Positions 41,772-52,591 of a stretch of 64,000 nt of DNA are shown piece after piece. A program made the translations under genes and the position numbers. A model generated the notes under the pieces. The model saw only the letters and a list, made by a program, of their open reading frames with translations. It made no database searches and was not told where the DNA came from. The DNA lies in assembly GCA_037577475.1 (NCBI GenBank), contig CM075192.1, positions 18,394,908 to 18,458,907 on the forward strand, read 5' to 3'. Every line of letters starts with the position of its first letter. Position 1 is the first letter of the stretch. The DNA comes from Chaunax sp. Z400. Taxonomy: Eukaryota > Chordata > Actinopteri > Lophiiformes > Chaunacidae.

Positions 41772-44700
41772 TTACTTCATCCTGACATATTTATCATACA
41801 GATCAAGTGGGTAGTGCTCTTTGTACTGCTGCACGTGCCGCCACATGGATTCGCTCTGCTTGCTCAGATTGGATGTCGCCTCCTGGTACACATCAGTGAA
41901 CATCAGTTCAGGATTGGGTTTCAGGCGTTTCTCAGCCTTCTCAAAAGCCTCCATCACTGTCTTGCGGGATTGCTTCCGCCAGCTTCTCTCGTCGTCCTCG
42001 CTCCACCATCCGCGGGCCGTCATGTAATGTCTCAGTCTGGAGATGGGATGGTCCTGTTTGTCCCAGTAGTTCACCTCGTCCACGGAACGGTAAGCCGAGC
42101 TGTCGTCACTAGTGCTGTGGTGGCCAATTCTGAAGAGTAAACAGAATAATTTTTCTTCAATCGTTTTTCCATGTAACAACATTTTAAGTCTGAGTGCATT
42201 GTCTACAACTTTTTTATAAAATTCTGCTTGTCAAAAAATATTTTGTAAGAATAATAACCCAATCAATAACTCCAACCACTCCTTTATTACAGAAACAAAT
42301 TATTTAAGTAGGAATGCTTTTTGAAGTTATGCACTCTTAATATGAAATGTAGTTTAGAGGGGGGGATTTTACAGGTAATTTAAGGTATTATTTTAAATAG
42401 AATTCATTGATCCACTCATGCTAAGATCCATTTTGAATAAGTTGTACTTGGCCTAACGTCTTTCACGAAGTCTCATGTGAGACATTTAGGTGCATATTGA
42501 TATTTGGAAAATTGTTTCTATTGTAATTACATGCTGTATATGTTCTAGCACTATTTAAGTTCATTTAACGGTTAATCTCCAGTACGTACAGGTCAATTGT
42601 ATTTAATGATTATAGGTGTAAACATTTTGGATTACAGCATCAAGTCAGTAATGGACCAGGCTTTGTGTGAGTCAAAATAAATATACACTCAAAATTTCCC
42701 CTGCCTCGAATTTCCAGCCTAGAAATTTGGACATTGTAAAATGGCCACTATATCCCATATATATATATTTTTTTTTGTTAGATGTTGGTCTTTATGTATT
42801 TACTTCCTGGTTATTTCTCCATTTTTTTTATTCATTAATAAACTATATTGTTAGTGTGAATGTTTTTTGGTTGTGGTTTTTTTGGAAAGGTTTCATTTCT
42901 GTCATTTGTACTTGTATTGTGATTTGAATCACGATGACAGTTTACACAGTTTACACACAACATTCTGTGCCTAAACACACGACTAACTGCAGTGGCTGCT
43001 TGGTCAAGTGGTAAAGTGTACACACGTCTGTTCAAACAGAGATCGAATTCCCCTTCATCAATCAACAAAACACTTTTTGTGTCAATCATAGCACATTTAA
43101 AACCTACATTGATTAAATGATCATTCATGATTTCTTCTATAAGAGTATAAAAAGCAAGCATAAATAATTCACATTTTTGAAATACTGCACATCTCAGTTT
43201 CATAATTTGTGAATTCTGAAACCAATTCAATGACAACAGAGGTTTGTCCGAATTTAAGTAGCAAAAACTACACATCTCAAAAAACAAAACAAAAACCTCA
43301 ATGATAGTGGGTCAGGGTAAATCAGTCATGTGTATGAATGGTCACAAATCGCTCGATTATCAACTAACCTGTAGGTCATCGCCTCAATGAGGAAGGGCTG
43401 GTTCTCAGCTACAGCTCTGCGGCGGGCCTCCTTTGTGGCATTGTACACTGCAAACACATCATTGCCATCAACACGGATGGACAGCATGCCATACCCTGGA
43501 CCGCGAGCAGCTGTTCAATCATAGAAAGAATGAAACAATGTGAGCATAAGAGCAGCTGATGATTTGCGATCAGATACTGAAGATAACCGTACCAAGGCTT
43601 CTTACCAATGCCATCTCCCCTGTACTGCTCATTGGTGGGGGTAGAAATAGCGTAGCCATTGTTACGACAGAAGAATATCAGAGGGCACTCAAGGGTAGCC
43701 GAGAAGTTGAAGCCTGCATGTGCATCCCCTTCACTGGCTGCTCCCTCTCCGAAATAACAGATTACGGCACGGTTCAAGTTTTCTCTCTTGATTGCATATG
43801 CACTTCCAACCGCTGAAACAGACACATCAGGCATGCATATACATTTACAAGTGTATAAATGCACTGCACTGTACTGTACAGACTGGAGAGGTTAAGCTCA
43901 CCCTGGGGAATCTGAGTGGCCAGAGGGGAGGAGATGGTGACAAAGTTCAAGTCTCTGCTGCCATAGTGGACAGGCATTTGCCGGCCCTTGCCGAGGTCAT
44001 CCACATTGGCGTAACATTGAGCCATGAACAAATCCAGAGGGAAACCCCGGTACATCAACACTCCTATCGGTCCACATAGGAATTAAGACAGTTACAAGAT
44101 AAGAAAACCTTGGCAGAATAAGGTCATTATCTTCATCATCTCACTCCTGTTGGATCTATCTGTGGCTTCGACACTGTTGACCATTCAAACTTAATAGAAA
44201 GCCTTAAAAAGTGGGTGGGCCTGAAGGCTTGGTTTTATTCCTATGTTTCAGAGAGGTCACTATGTGTGGAAATTGAGAACTACAGGTCAACTCAAATATG
44301 GCCATATTATCAAAAAATGCAACATCAGTTACCATTTCCATGTAGATGACAAACAATTGTATTTCTCCTTCGACATTAAAGACACTAATCAATTAAACAA
44401 ACTATGCATGTGCATTGCAGATATCATTGACTGGATGGCATCAAATTCTTTACATGTTATGATGCATATTTGTGAGTTTTAAAAGTCCTGTTTTTTAAAA
44501 ATGTGGAATTTGGTTGAAGATATGATATAAATTCTATATGTAGATATATTTTATCTTCATAACTGAGTTGTAAAGAACCTTGGATACCATTTCTACAAAG
44601 TGTGGTGCTGACTGATTTTTCTGAATGACTAATGGAAACTACTATGCATCAAAGCTAGCATTGACACTCTTGTTTGAATAAAATTGACTAACAAACTTGA

Positions 44701-47700
44701 AACCAAACTTGCATAATATCTCTACTGGTGTGTTCCAGAGTATTAACAGAAAAAACAACCTAAGCTACTTATCATCATGACTAATGGAAAAATTAAATGT
44801 AGAAACAAAAATAAAGGAAGTTAAAGTGCATAATTCATGATCAAAACATGCAAAGTGACCCTATATCTAAAAAGGAAACTATGTTAAAGTAACTCTATAT
44901 ATAAGATGAAACTATGTTAAAGTAACCCTGTATCTAAAAAGGAAACTATGTTAAAGTAACCCTGTATCTAAAAAGGAAACTATGTTAAAGTAACCCTGTA
45001 TCTAAAAAGGAAACTATGTTAAAGTAACTCTATATATAAGATGAAACTATGTTAAAGTAACTCTATATATAAGATGAAACTATGTTAAAGTAACTCTATA
45101 TATAAGATGAAACTATGTTAAAGTAACCCTGTATCTAAAAAGGAAACTATGTTAAAGTAACTCTATATATAAAATGAAACTACGTTAAAGTAACTCTATA
45201 TATAAGATGAAACTATGTTAAAGTAACTCTATATATAAGATGAAACTATGTTAAAGTAACTCTATATATAAGATGAAACTATGTTAAAGTAACTCTATAT
45301 ATAAGATGAAACTACGTTAAAGTAACCCTGTATCTAAAAAGGAAACAATGTTAAAGTAACTCTATATATAAGATGAAACTATGTTAAAGTAACTCTATAT
45401 ATAAGATGAAACTATGTTAAAGTAACTCTATATATAAGATGAAACTATGTTAAAGTAACTCTATATATAAGATGAAACTATGTTAAAGTAACTCTATATA
45501 TAAGATGAAACTATGTTAAAGTAACTCTATATATAAGATGAAACTATGTTAAAGTAACTCTATATATAAGATGAAACTATGTTAAAGTAACCCTGTATCT
45601 AAAAAGGAAACTATGTTAAAGTAACTCTATATATAAGATGAAACTATGTTAAAGTAACTCTATATATAAGATGAAACTATGTTAAAGTAACTCTATATAT
45701 AAGATGAAACTATGTTAAAGTAACTCTATATATAAGATGAAACTATGTTAAAGTAACCCTGTATCTAAAAAGGAAACTATGTTAAAGTAACTCTATATAT
45801 AAGATGAAACTATGTTAAAGTAACTCTATATATAAGATGAAACTATGTTAAAGTAACCCTGTATCTAAAAAGGAAACTATGTTAAAGTAACTCTATATAT
45901 AAGATGAAACTATGTTAAAGTAACTCTATATATAAGATGAAACTATGTTAAAGTAACTCTATATATAAGATGAAACTATGTTAAAGTAACCCTGTATCTA
46001 AAAAGGAAACTATGTTAAAGTAACTCTATATATAAGATGAAACTACGTTAAAGTAACTCTATATATAAGATGAAACTATGTTAAAGTAACTCTATATATA
46101 AGATGAAACTATGTTAAAGTAACTCTATATATAAGATGAAACTATGTTAAAGTAACTCTATATATAAGATGAAACTACGTTAAAGTAACCCTGTATCTAA
46201 AAAGGAAACAATGTTAAAGTAACCCTATATCTTCAAAGATTCAAAGAGGTTTATTTGCCCTTTGCACAAGTGCATACAGTACAGGGAGATTGGAATTCTT
46301 GGTGCAGAAAAACTCTCGAGTCAATGGAATGCAGAGTAGAACAAGGAGCGGCAAAAATAAATATATATTCACGTATTTTACACACACACACACTCAGCAA
46401 ACACTAAAGTAAGAATACAAATCAACACTGTCTAGTGCAAAAAATAAATAAATATGATATAAGTAAAAAAAGGGTTAAAACAAACAGTTGTTATATGTAA
46501 GAAATGTTATTGCACCTTAGAAATGTGTCATTATTGCACTTCAAAGAGTAGAGAGGTAGATCTTAAAAAAAAAAAAAAAACTGTCAAGGAAAAACAATGT
46601 AAAACCATCAGCCATCTGATCCTTACCAGCTTCTCTGTATTGACCAAAGACCATGTCATTAGGGTCCAGAGCAGCAGCACTACCAATATGTGTCCCCTCC
46701 TCACCATAGTTGGTCATATAAAAGGAGATTCGACCCTGTAGAAGAGACAAATCAACACAACATTCTTCAGCTGTTCCATTGTTACACCAGGAAATGCACG
46801 AGACAAAAAAAACCCTATACCTGTCTCTGAGACTCATAGAGGATACGGTCCATTGTGTTCAGTAATGTCATCTTCTGATAAAAGTTTAAAACTGTCTCTT
46901 TGGAGAGCTGAGAAGGGAAGACACACACACCAAACAACCAAAAAATTTACTTTGGTTAGTCAGGAGTGGAGGTCATAGAATCACTTTTAATAACAAAAGG
47001 TTGACTGTACCTGAGGGTCTTGAGAGGGGTTGATGATATTGCCCTGCCTGTCCATCACCCGGTACACTGGGATCCCAGAGATGACATTGGGCTGGATGAA
47101 CTCAAGATGATCCACAAATTCGGCTGAGGCTCCAGGGAACTGTGGCTTTTCCAGTGATGAGTCAAATGTCTCCTGCCACTGCACAGCCTGGCAGATTGAA
47201 CACAAGCATTATTTTTTAATCACATCGCTATGGCTGTGGAAAATTAAGGCCTGCTCTCAGAGGGATTCATATTTCTATTAATTATGACATCCAAGGAAAA
47301 AAAACCTCACAGGTGCTTCATTAAGACTGAATGGAAAACTGACTTTTTGCATGAGGTCATATTCCAAAAGGTGATTTTGGAATGTGTCAACATTTCCTGC
47401 TTTAAAAGAGTTGAAATTGTACTTCTTATAGTATGATCTCGATAGTATGATCTCCAGTTTGGCATGTTTGAGCATATATTTTCAAGAACATATAGTAACA
47501 TTGTTATTATCTGTCATTTTGACAGTTGCAATATACAAATATTAAAATGAATGTATTGCACTGTACTAATAGGAAACTGTCCAAGGTGTGGACTGCTCCC
47601 TAAAAACCTCACTGACAGCACAGAAAAAACAGTCTTCAAGTATCAATTTTGTTTATCATGCCCCGCCACAGCCGAAGTGAGGAGGGGGAGATAGGATTGG

Positions 47701-49269
47701 GTTGTCTGTCACGTTTCGTTTTCAGAACACAACTCCAAAACCATTTTTTCACAAAACTTTCAACACACAACATTCAAATACTGAAGTGGTGCCTCTTGCT
47801 ATTTAGTAACGTCCATCATTTAAATTGTTCATTTCTGTGGTTACAAATTTAATTTTGGCTTATTCTTTGAGTGGGATTTGTCTCAGATGAGGGTGGAGCA
47901 CGACTCAAAAACTGTTCAATATTTTTTCAAGAAACTTTAAGTTGTTTTTTCCCCAACACTTTGAAAATGGAACTTTTTCTCATATATTCAATTAACAAGA
48001 CTTCCAATTAACACGGATAACTTAAATAGCTATTCTCTTTCTTCAATGAAATGCACCCCTGGTGGCGGATCCTGAGTAATTCGTGCTTATTTTATTGGTT
48101 TCCTGATGCTGTCCCTGTCATATTTTCCATTTTTGTGGCTTGATTAGCATCCACTGCACCACACTGATTACAATGAAATGTTTCTATTCCTGTTGGCATT
48201 TTTATACAGTCTAGAAGTGGTGCACCAGTTAATAAGCCACATTGGCGGATAGAAAGGGCAGATATGCAGAATTATTGCGCAGTGACTAACAATACATTGT
48301 AGGCATACATAATAGTTTATTAAAAATCAAACATTTAATCTTAAAACCCCTTTGATCTTATTACATTAACTCTGATTAAATCTAATTAACGTTTAAGTAA
48401 CACGTCAACCATAGGGTAATACAAGTAACACCACAAAGTATTTAATTCATTCATTTTTATTTCATGGGAGCTGACAGTACAGTAATATAATAATAATAAT
48501 AATAATAATAATTTTCATGGTACTTTATCTCCACATCACTTTTGTTTTATATATGCACGTATTTTGATGGTAAGTTAAAGTTTAAGACGAACGCTTGTCT
48601 CACGCCCCTTAAGTCGACCAATGGGACTGTAGCTAGCTAAAACTTAAGCCGTCTAGCTAGCTTCATAACCAGTCACAACGAACGCAAGGTGCATCTGTAC
48701 TTACAGATACTTATACAGATGCTGATTACATTTTCAAACATATACAATTACAATTATGTGGCATCTTTAGTTCTATTTAATGAAACCACGTTGTAGAATC
48801 AGTATGGAAACAAGGCTATGTTAATTTCTGACATAGCCTTTTCTGGTTGTTGGCAGCTAACATAACTATGCTAGCTGGCTCAAAACCCATAGCGATAAAT
48901 GATCAGATCAAGCGACGTGTTGAATCCTTGATGGGCCACTAATCCTACACTTATAACATTGATTATCGCTTTTTCACCTACAAGTAATCATTTCGTGGCT
49001 GACATCAAACGCTTATATGTTATGCTGACAACCTTTTTGTTTGCCAGGCAAAAATCAGACCGCATCTTCCAACAAATCCGTGGGATCAATTCATAAAAGC
49101 GACCTTTCGTGTTATTTAGCTAATGTAAACTACTATGTAGTTTTTATTCCACATTTGAACTTACGCTGACTCTGAAGGCTCTGTTTTGGTGCAGCCTCGA
49201 TGCGGCCGTCTGCCGAACAGCATGGAAACATACTCCATAGATTTTGTTCAGACTCCTCACAGCCGCCAT
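41772..49269 (-). CDS. bckdha: 2-oxoisovalerate dehydrogenase subunit alpha, mitochondrial (BCKDH E1-alpha)
   Basis: Thiamine-diphosphate-dependent E1-alpha of the mitochondrial branched-chain ketoacid dehydrogenase, which decarboxylates the ketoacids of Leu, Ile and Val. Eight coding exons: 49165-49269, 47011-47187, 46821-46907, 46627-46735, 43902-44063, 43606-43812, 43369-43510, 41772-42129; 1347 nt, 448 aa (human 445). Residues 1 to about 40 form an Arg-rich, acid-free presequence (MAAVRSLNKIYGVCFHAVRQ). Family blocks PQFPGASAEF, SGIPVYRVMDRQG and MTLLNTMDRILYESQRQGR follow. The ThDP motif runs from GEG (235-237) to NN (264-265). The regulatory kinase loop is YRIGHHSTSDDSSAYR, with the expected phosphoserine at S337. 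The 2.5-kb intron 4 contains a LINE fragment and a long minisatellite. Confidence 0.97.
44137..44640 (+). mobile_element. Degenerate LINE (L2-like) reverse-transcriptase fragment in bckdha intron 4
   Basis: Plus-strand translation in shifting frames gives LLDLSVAS, then KKWVGLKAWFYSYVSERSLCVEI, then YHFHVDDKQLYFS and ADIIDWMASNS. These line up in order with the L2-type RT pattern LLDLSAAFDTV, LxxWVGLxGxxLxWF, YADDTQIY and DWMxxN. The catalytic YADD is changed to HVDD and frames are broken, so it is dead. A 3'-tail-like stretch (gagttgtaaa gaacct) follows near 44565. It lies antisense to bckdha. Confidence 0.7.
44858..46232. repeat. Two-unit minisatellite with higher-order structure in bckdha intron 4
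   Basis: About 41 tandem units. Type A (33 bases, core ctctatatataagatg) occurs about 30 times and type B (34 bases, core ccctgtatctaaaaagg) about 11 times. Both share the flanks gttaaagtaa and gaaactat. Reading left to right the order is B A BBB AAA B A5 B A7 B A4 B A2 B A3 B A5 B. The block B-A5-B, with actacg marking the first and last A and aacaatg the final B, occurs twice (about 45130-45350 and 45985-46212). That indicates duplication of a multi-unit segment. Confidence 0.95.
46235..46520. repeat. Possible dispersed repeat next to the minisatellite
   Basis: The stretch starting ttcaaagagg tttatttgcc directly abuts the last minisatellite unit and resembles the tail of a common fish interspersed repeat. 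It also includes a short CA tract near 46380-46392. Its family is not established from sequence alone. Confidence 0.35.
47961..48068 (+). repeat. Dispersed repeat, copy 2, in bckdha intron 1
   Basis: Same orientation and motif order as 38911-39020, ending CTTTCTTCAATGAAATGCAC in both. Similarity upstream (caaaaactgttcaatatttt) suggests the full unit is longer, from about 47890. Confidence 0.7.
48485..48513. repeat. (AAT)n microsatellite in bckdha intron 1
   Basis: Uninterrupted run of about nine ATA/AAT triplets. Confidence 0.85.
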
Positions 49270-50514
49270 CTGGATTGTCCACAGTCGTTATCTGACCGGC
49301 CCTGTGCTATTTTAACAGAAAATAGAATTGTGCGACTAGCCGAAAACAAATGGTTGGTTGTTTTCCAGGTTGCAGCACTGCTATCCACAATCACGCTTCT
49401 AGGTCAAATACGTAGCTCACATACCACAAACGACCAACTAGTCATGTCTTCCGGCCAAACCTTCAAAGTAAAACAACCACGGTAATTAACAGTGGAAGGA
49501 ACCGATTTATTCTCTACATGGGGTCATAAGGTGCAGCTATTTATATAGTTCCCAATCAGGAGTGTATTTGTAATGGTCTTGCTGTATAAATAATAAAAAT
49601 GAAGTTATTTTTTATAATACTTTTTCACCATATTCGCTATACATTTTGGATCATGGCTTCTCATTATGAAGGCATAATAATTCTAAATGGCTCCAGGGCC
49701 CAAGTAAAGAAAACACTAGTTTACTTTGCTCTCAGTCTTTACTTTTAGAGTGGCAACGCAGATCACTTCCGATGTGTTTGACTTATCACAAAACCCTTTG
49801 GTACGTCATCTTTTTTACACCTTTACTCTATTGTTTTGTCCCTCTAAAAAAATGCAGCACATCCAATCACCTTGATCATATTTTACAAAAAGCTAGAACA
49901 CCATGCATATATTGAATACACAATATCTCTTGAAATTCCCACAGTTGCTACAATTATACAGTTGTCACTCTCCTCATAGGACTGCTACAATTATTGACAA
50001 TATCCTCATGTGTGAAGACTGAACTATTCAGTCTGTAAAGGGCAAAACGGGGAAACAGGTGCCACTTTTAACATTTAATGAATTTACTTCAAAATAAAAG
50101 TATTTGTTTCAAAAATTGTTTCTAAAGCCTATATGCCCCAATAATATCTCATTATTATGCTTTTATGTCGAGGATTGTTGGGCCTTGGCGGAGGTTTGCA
50201 CTGTTCGAGCACTCTTGTTAAAAACTTTTTAGACTTGCTGTTCTGGCATAACTGGTTATGGAACCTCACCTATTTTATTTGAAATTGATCAGTGTCTCTC
50301 TATGTGCCACAGAACATTGGACCTCTGCGACTTGCCTTACTGGTTTTTTTTAGAATCATCCAAGGACATTGAGCCTCTATTTGTCTTTTTCTTTTGTAAA
50401 ACATCAGCAAATAATATTTACACGCACTTATCTGTGGAAAGGCTGCCACCACACCCTTCTAGAGGCCCATATGTGATGGTTGAAAGATTATGCTGATACT
50501 ACACCTATGTAAAT

Positions 50515-50668
50515 TGGTGTAGATTCTCATTCATCCAGGTCGTGGTAATCCTTGAAGGTTGAATCTGAAACAACTGGACTTCTGTTTAGGGTTTGAAGAC
50601 GTTTTACCTCTCCTCCAAAAGGCTTCTTCAGTTCTAACGGACTGGTGGGGAGTTTCAGAGCTGAAACA
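50515..50668 (-). mobile_element. Fragment of a common teleost retroelement tail
   Basis: Contains tagattctcattcatccagg, gaaacaactggacttctg, gaagacgttttacctctcc and cttcttcagttctaacgg in order. I recall this series as the 3' part of a widespread fish retroelement, possibly Penelope-like, read here on the minus strand. Family assignment is from memory and unverified. Confidence 0.5.
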
Positions 50669-51837
50669 ATAATTACAATAAACAGAGACAACCTAAATAA
50701 ATTCTTTATGACTATCTTTTTCCACCCATCATGGGAAATCCTGAATATTTCATACTTGTTAGCAACAGGCAGCTTTTATCAACCACTCTGTTGGAGATAG
50801 ACCACAATGACCAGATATCAGCATCCATATACCAGATCTCATTCTGGCACCTCCTGATTTAGTTTTAGTTGTACGCTGAGAATGTTTTATTTGTATTTTA
50901 GTAATTTGATCATTGTTTTGGTCAAGTTTTAGTGAACAAAAACTAAAGACAGTTCATTTTCATCAAAAGCCTTGTTTCCACCAAGCAGTTAAGTTCATCT
51001 CCCCTTCGTGAATTATATTTTTGTTTCCAGTATCCAAAGTTGTGGATAATACCTGTAATGGAGAAAAATGCACCTTAAGTGCATCTTCACTTTGCAGATG
51101 CTCATGACCATATTAGGACTGTCTATGTCTTCGATGTAGCATGCAAAGAATGTGCTTACAGCACCAAACTGCAATGCATGAGAACCAAGGATGCAGAGTA
51201 GCAGACTGGTTATCTCATCCACCCGAGGTGAGGCCGACCTCCAGGCCCAGGCTCCTCAACTCCTCAAGGGCAAAACTCTGCAAAACACCTGCCTCTCATA
51301 GTTTCACGCAACGCCACTGTAGTATAAAGGATTGTGTCTGAAGCTTATCTTCACTCCTCTGCTGAACCAGACTGTGTATCATCACTCTGCTTACAGATTG
51401 AGTCTTCTCTGTGCACGAGAATAAAACTCTCAAAGACAACTCGATTTTCTAAAGTCTTTATTTCACCAGTATCTCTTCACCCAGTAGTAGAACAATTAGC
51501 TACGCATCTCCACAACATACCAAAAGAATCTCTGCTGTGCCTAAAGCCTACAGCTGGCTTTAAGCATGGTGTCAGTAAATGCTACAACCTCTGAAGACCA
51601 AGTAAAGTCTAGGTTACCCCTGAAACCGAGGTCAGCAGTAGACACATTAACAGATTTAGGGTTTAGGTGTGATCATTATGACATATGTATAGTATCCAAA
51701 TATACTATATTGAAAGCACTTTAGTGGAGATACGGCTTATAGCTACAGTTGGTGCAATTTTTAATGGCTGGTGGCTGGTAGAGACACTGGCTCTAATTTC
51801 CTCAAACATGTCAAGGGTACCAAACTCTGCACTGTTG

Positions 51838-51978
51838 ATAATAATAATAATAATAATGATAACAACAATAATAATAATAACTGTATATTATATTATATTA
51901 TATATATATATGATATTATATAGCACCTTTCAAAAACAAAGTTACAAAGTGCTTCACACAGTAAGACAATAAAATAAT
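51838..51978. repeat. (AAT)n/(TATAT)n tract with LINE-tail-like sequence
   Basis: Imperfect AAT and TATAT repeats at 51838-51912 are followed by tatagcacctttcaaaaaca and caaagtgcttcacac. The second part resembles the conserved 3' end of L2-type LINEs in fish. The flanking simple repeat fits such a tail. Confidence 0.5.
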
Positions 51979-51988
51979 GTAACTCAAA

Positions 51989-52049
51989 AATAGCCACCAA
52001 AATCCCCAAAGGTTCACCTTAAATCTCCTAATTTCCCCTTAATGAGCTT
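51989..52049 (+). repeat. Left arm of a 61-bp near-perfect inverted repeat
   Basis: Matches the reverse complement of 54184-54244 at 59 of 61 positions by my count. It lies about 540 bases before the exosc5 start codon. Confidence 0.9.
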
Positions 52050-52182
52050 AAAGGACATTAGTATGTTTTCATTTCACTTCTGATATAATCGATACTATAT
52101 TTGCACAAACTAAAATAAAATTAGGGTATTTTTGTCTAGAAGGTAAAATAATTACTTTAGCCGCTTAACTCCATTCACTCCC

Positions 52183-52184
52183 AT

Positions 52185-52215
<31 letters not shown>

Positions 52216-52233
52216 CACACACACACATATATA
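52183..52233. repeat. (AC)n/(AT)n compound microsatellite
   Basis: An AC run, then about eight AT units, then AC and AT again, about 360 bases upstream of exosc5. Confidence 0.85.
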
Positions 52234-52249
52234 ATAGCGTGTCCGCTCC

Positions 52250-52305
52250 ATAGAGGTAAAAAAACAAACAAAAAACCGCTCCTAGTGTTTGTTTTTTACC
52301 TCTAT
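52250..52305. repeat. Short perfect-stem hairpin upstream of exosc5
   Basis: ATAGAGGTAAAAAA at 52250 is complementary to TTTTTTACCTCTAT ending at 52305. CAAAC/GTTTG extends the stem after a small offset, leaving a loop of under 20 bases. It may be a remnant of a MITE. Confidence 0.7.
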
Positions 52306-52591
52306 AGGTAGAAAGACTGTGGCCATGATAGCATGCTAGTACTTCCGTTTACAGTGACCTAATTCAAGCGATCAGAAAAGAAACGATCTTATTAATTATT
52401 CTCATGTGTCGGAGACTATGATATAGTATCTATATATGATATAAACATGTATACAGAATAGTAATATTTTTTAGAAGCATTACTAAGAGTAAAATTATTA
52501 CAGCCTCGTATATGTCATCATTAAGGGCCCTACATGGCAAAATAGTTTACGTCACTAGCCCGCGACCTACGTTTTTTCCACTGATAGGAGC

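Larger units (their letters stand above)
49270..52591. other. bckdha-exosc5 intergenic region
   Basis: Holds the bckdha promoter on the left and the exosc5 promoter on the right. In between are retroelement fragments, microsatellites and inverted repeats listed separately. No protein gene was found; the open frames are short and without family resemblance. Confidence 0.6.

Noticed and set aside
42990..43055. tRNA-like stretch (ggctgcttgg tcaagtggta, then gatcgaattcc) in bckdha intron 7
   Set aside because: A-box and B-box resemblance is only partial and no acceptor stem pairs, so it is at best a very decayed SINE head. Not called.
46541..46580. A-rich run near 46565-46580 as the poly-A tail of a processed copy
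   Set aside because: No gene-derived sequence precedes it on the plus strand; it is an intronic homopolymer.
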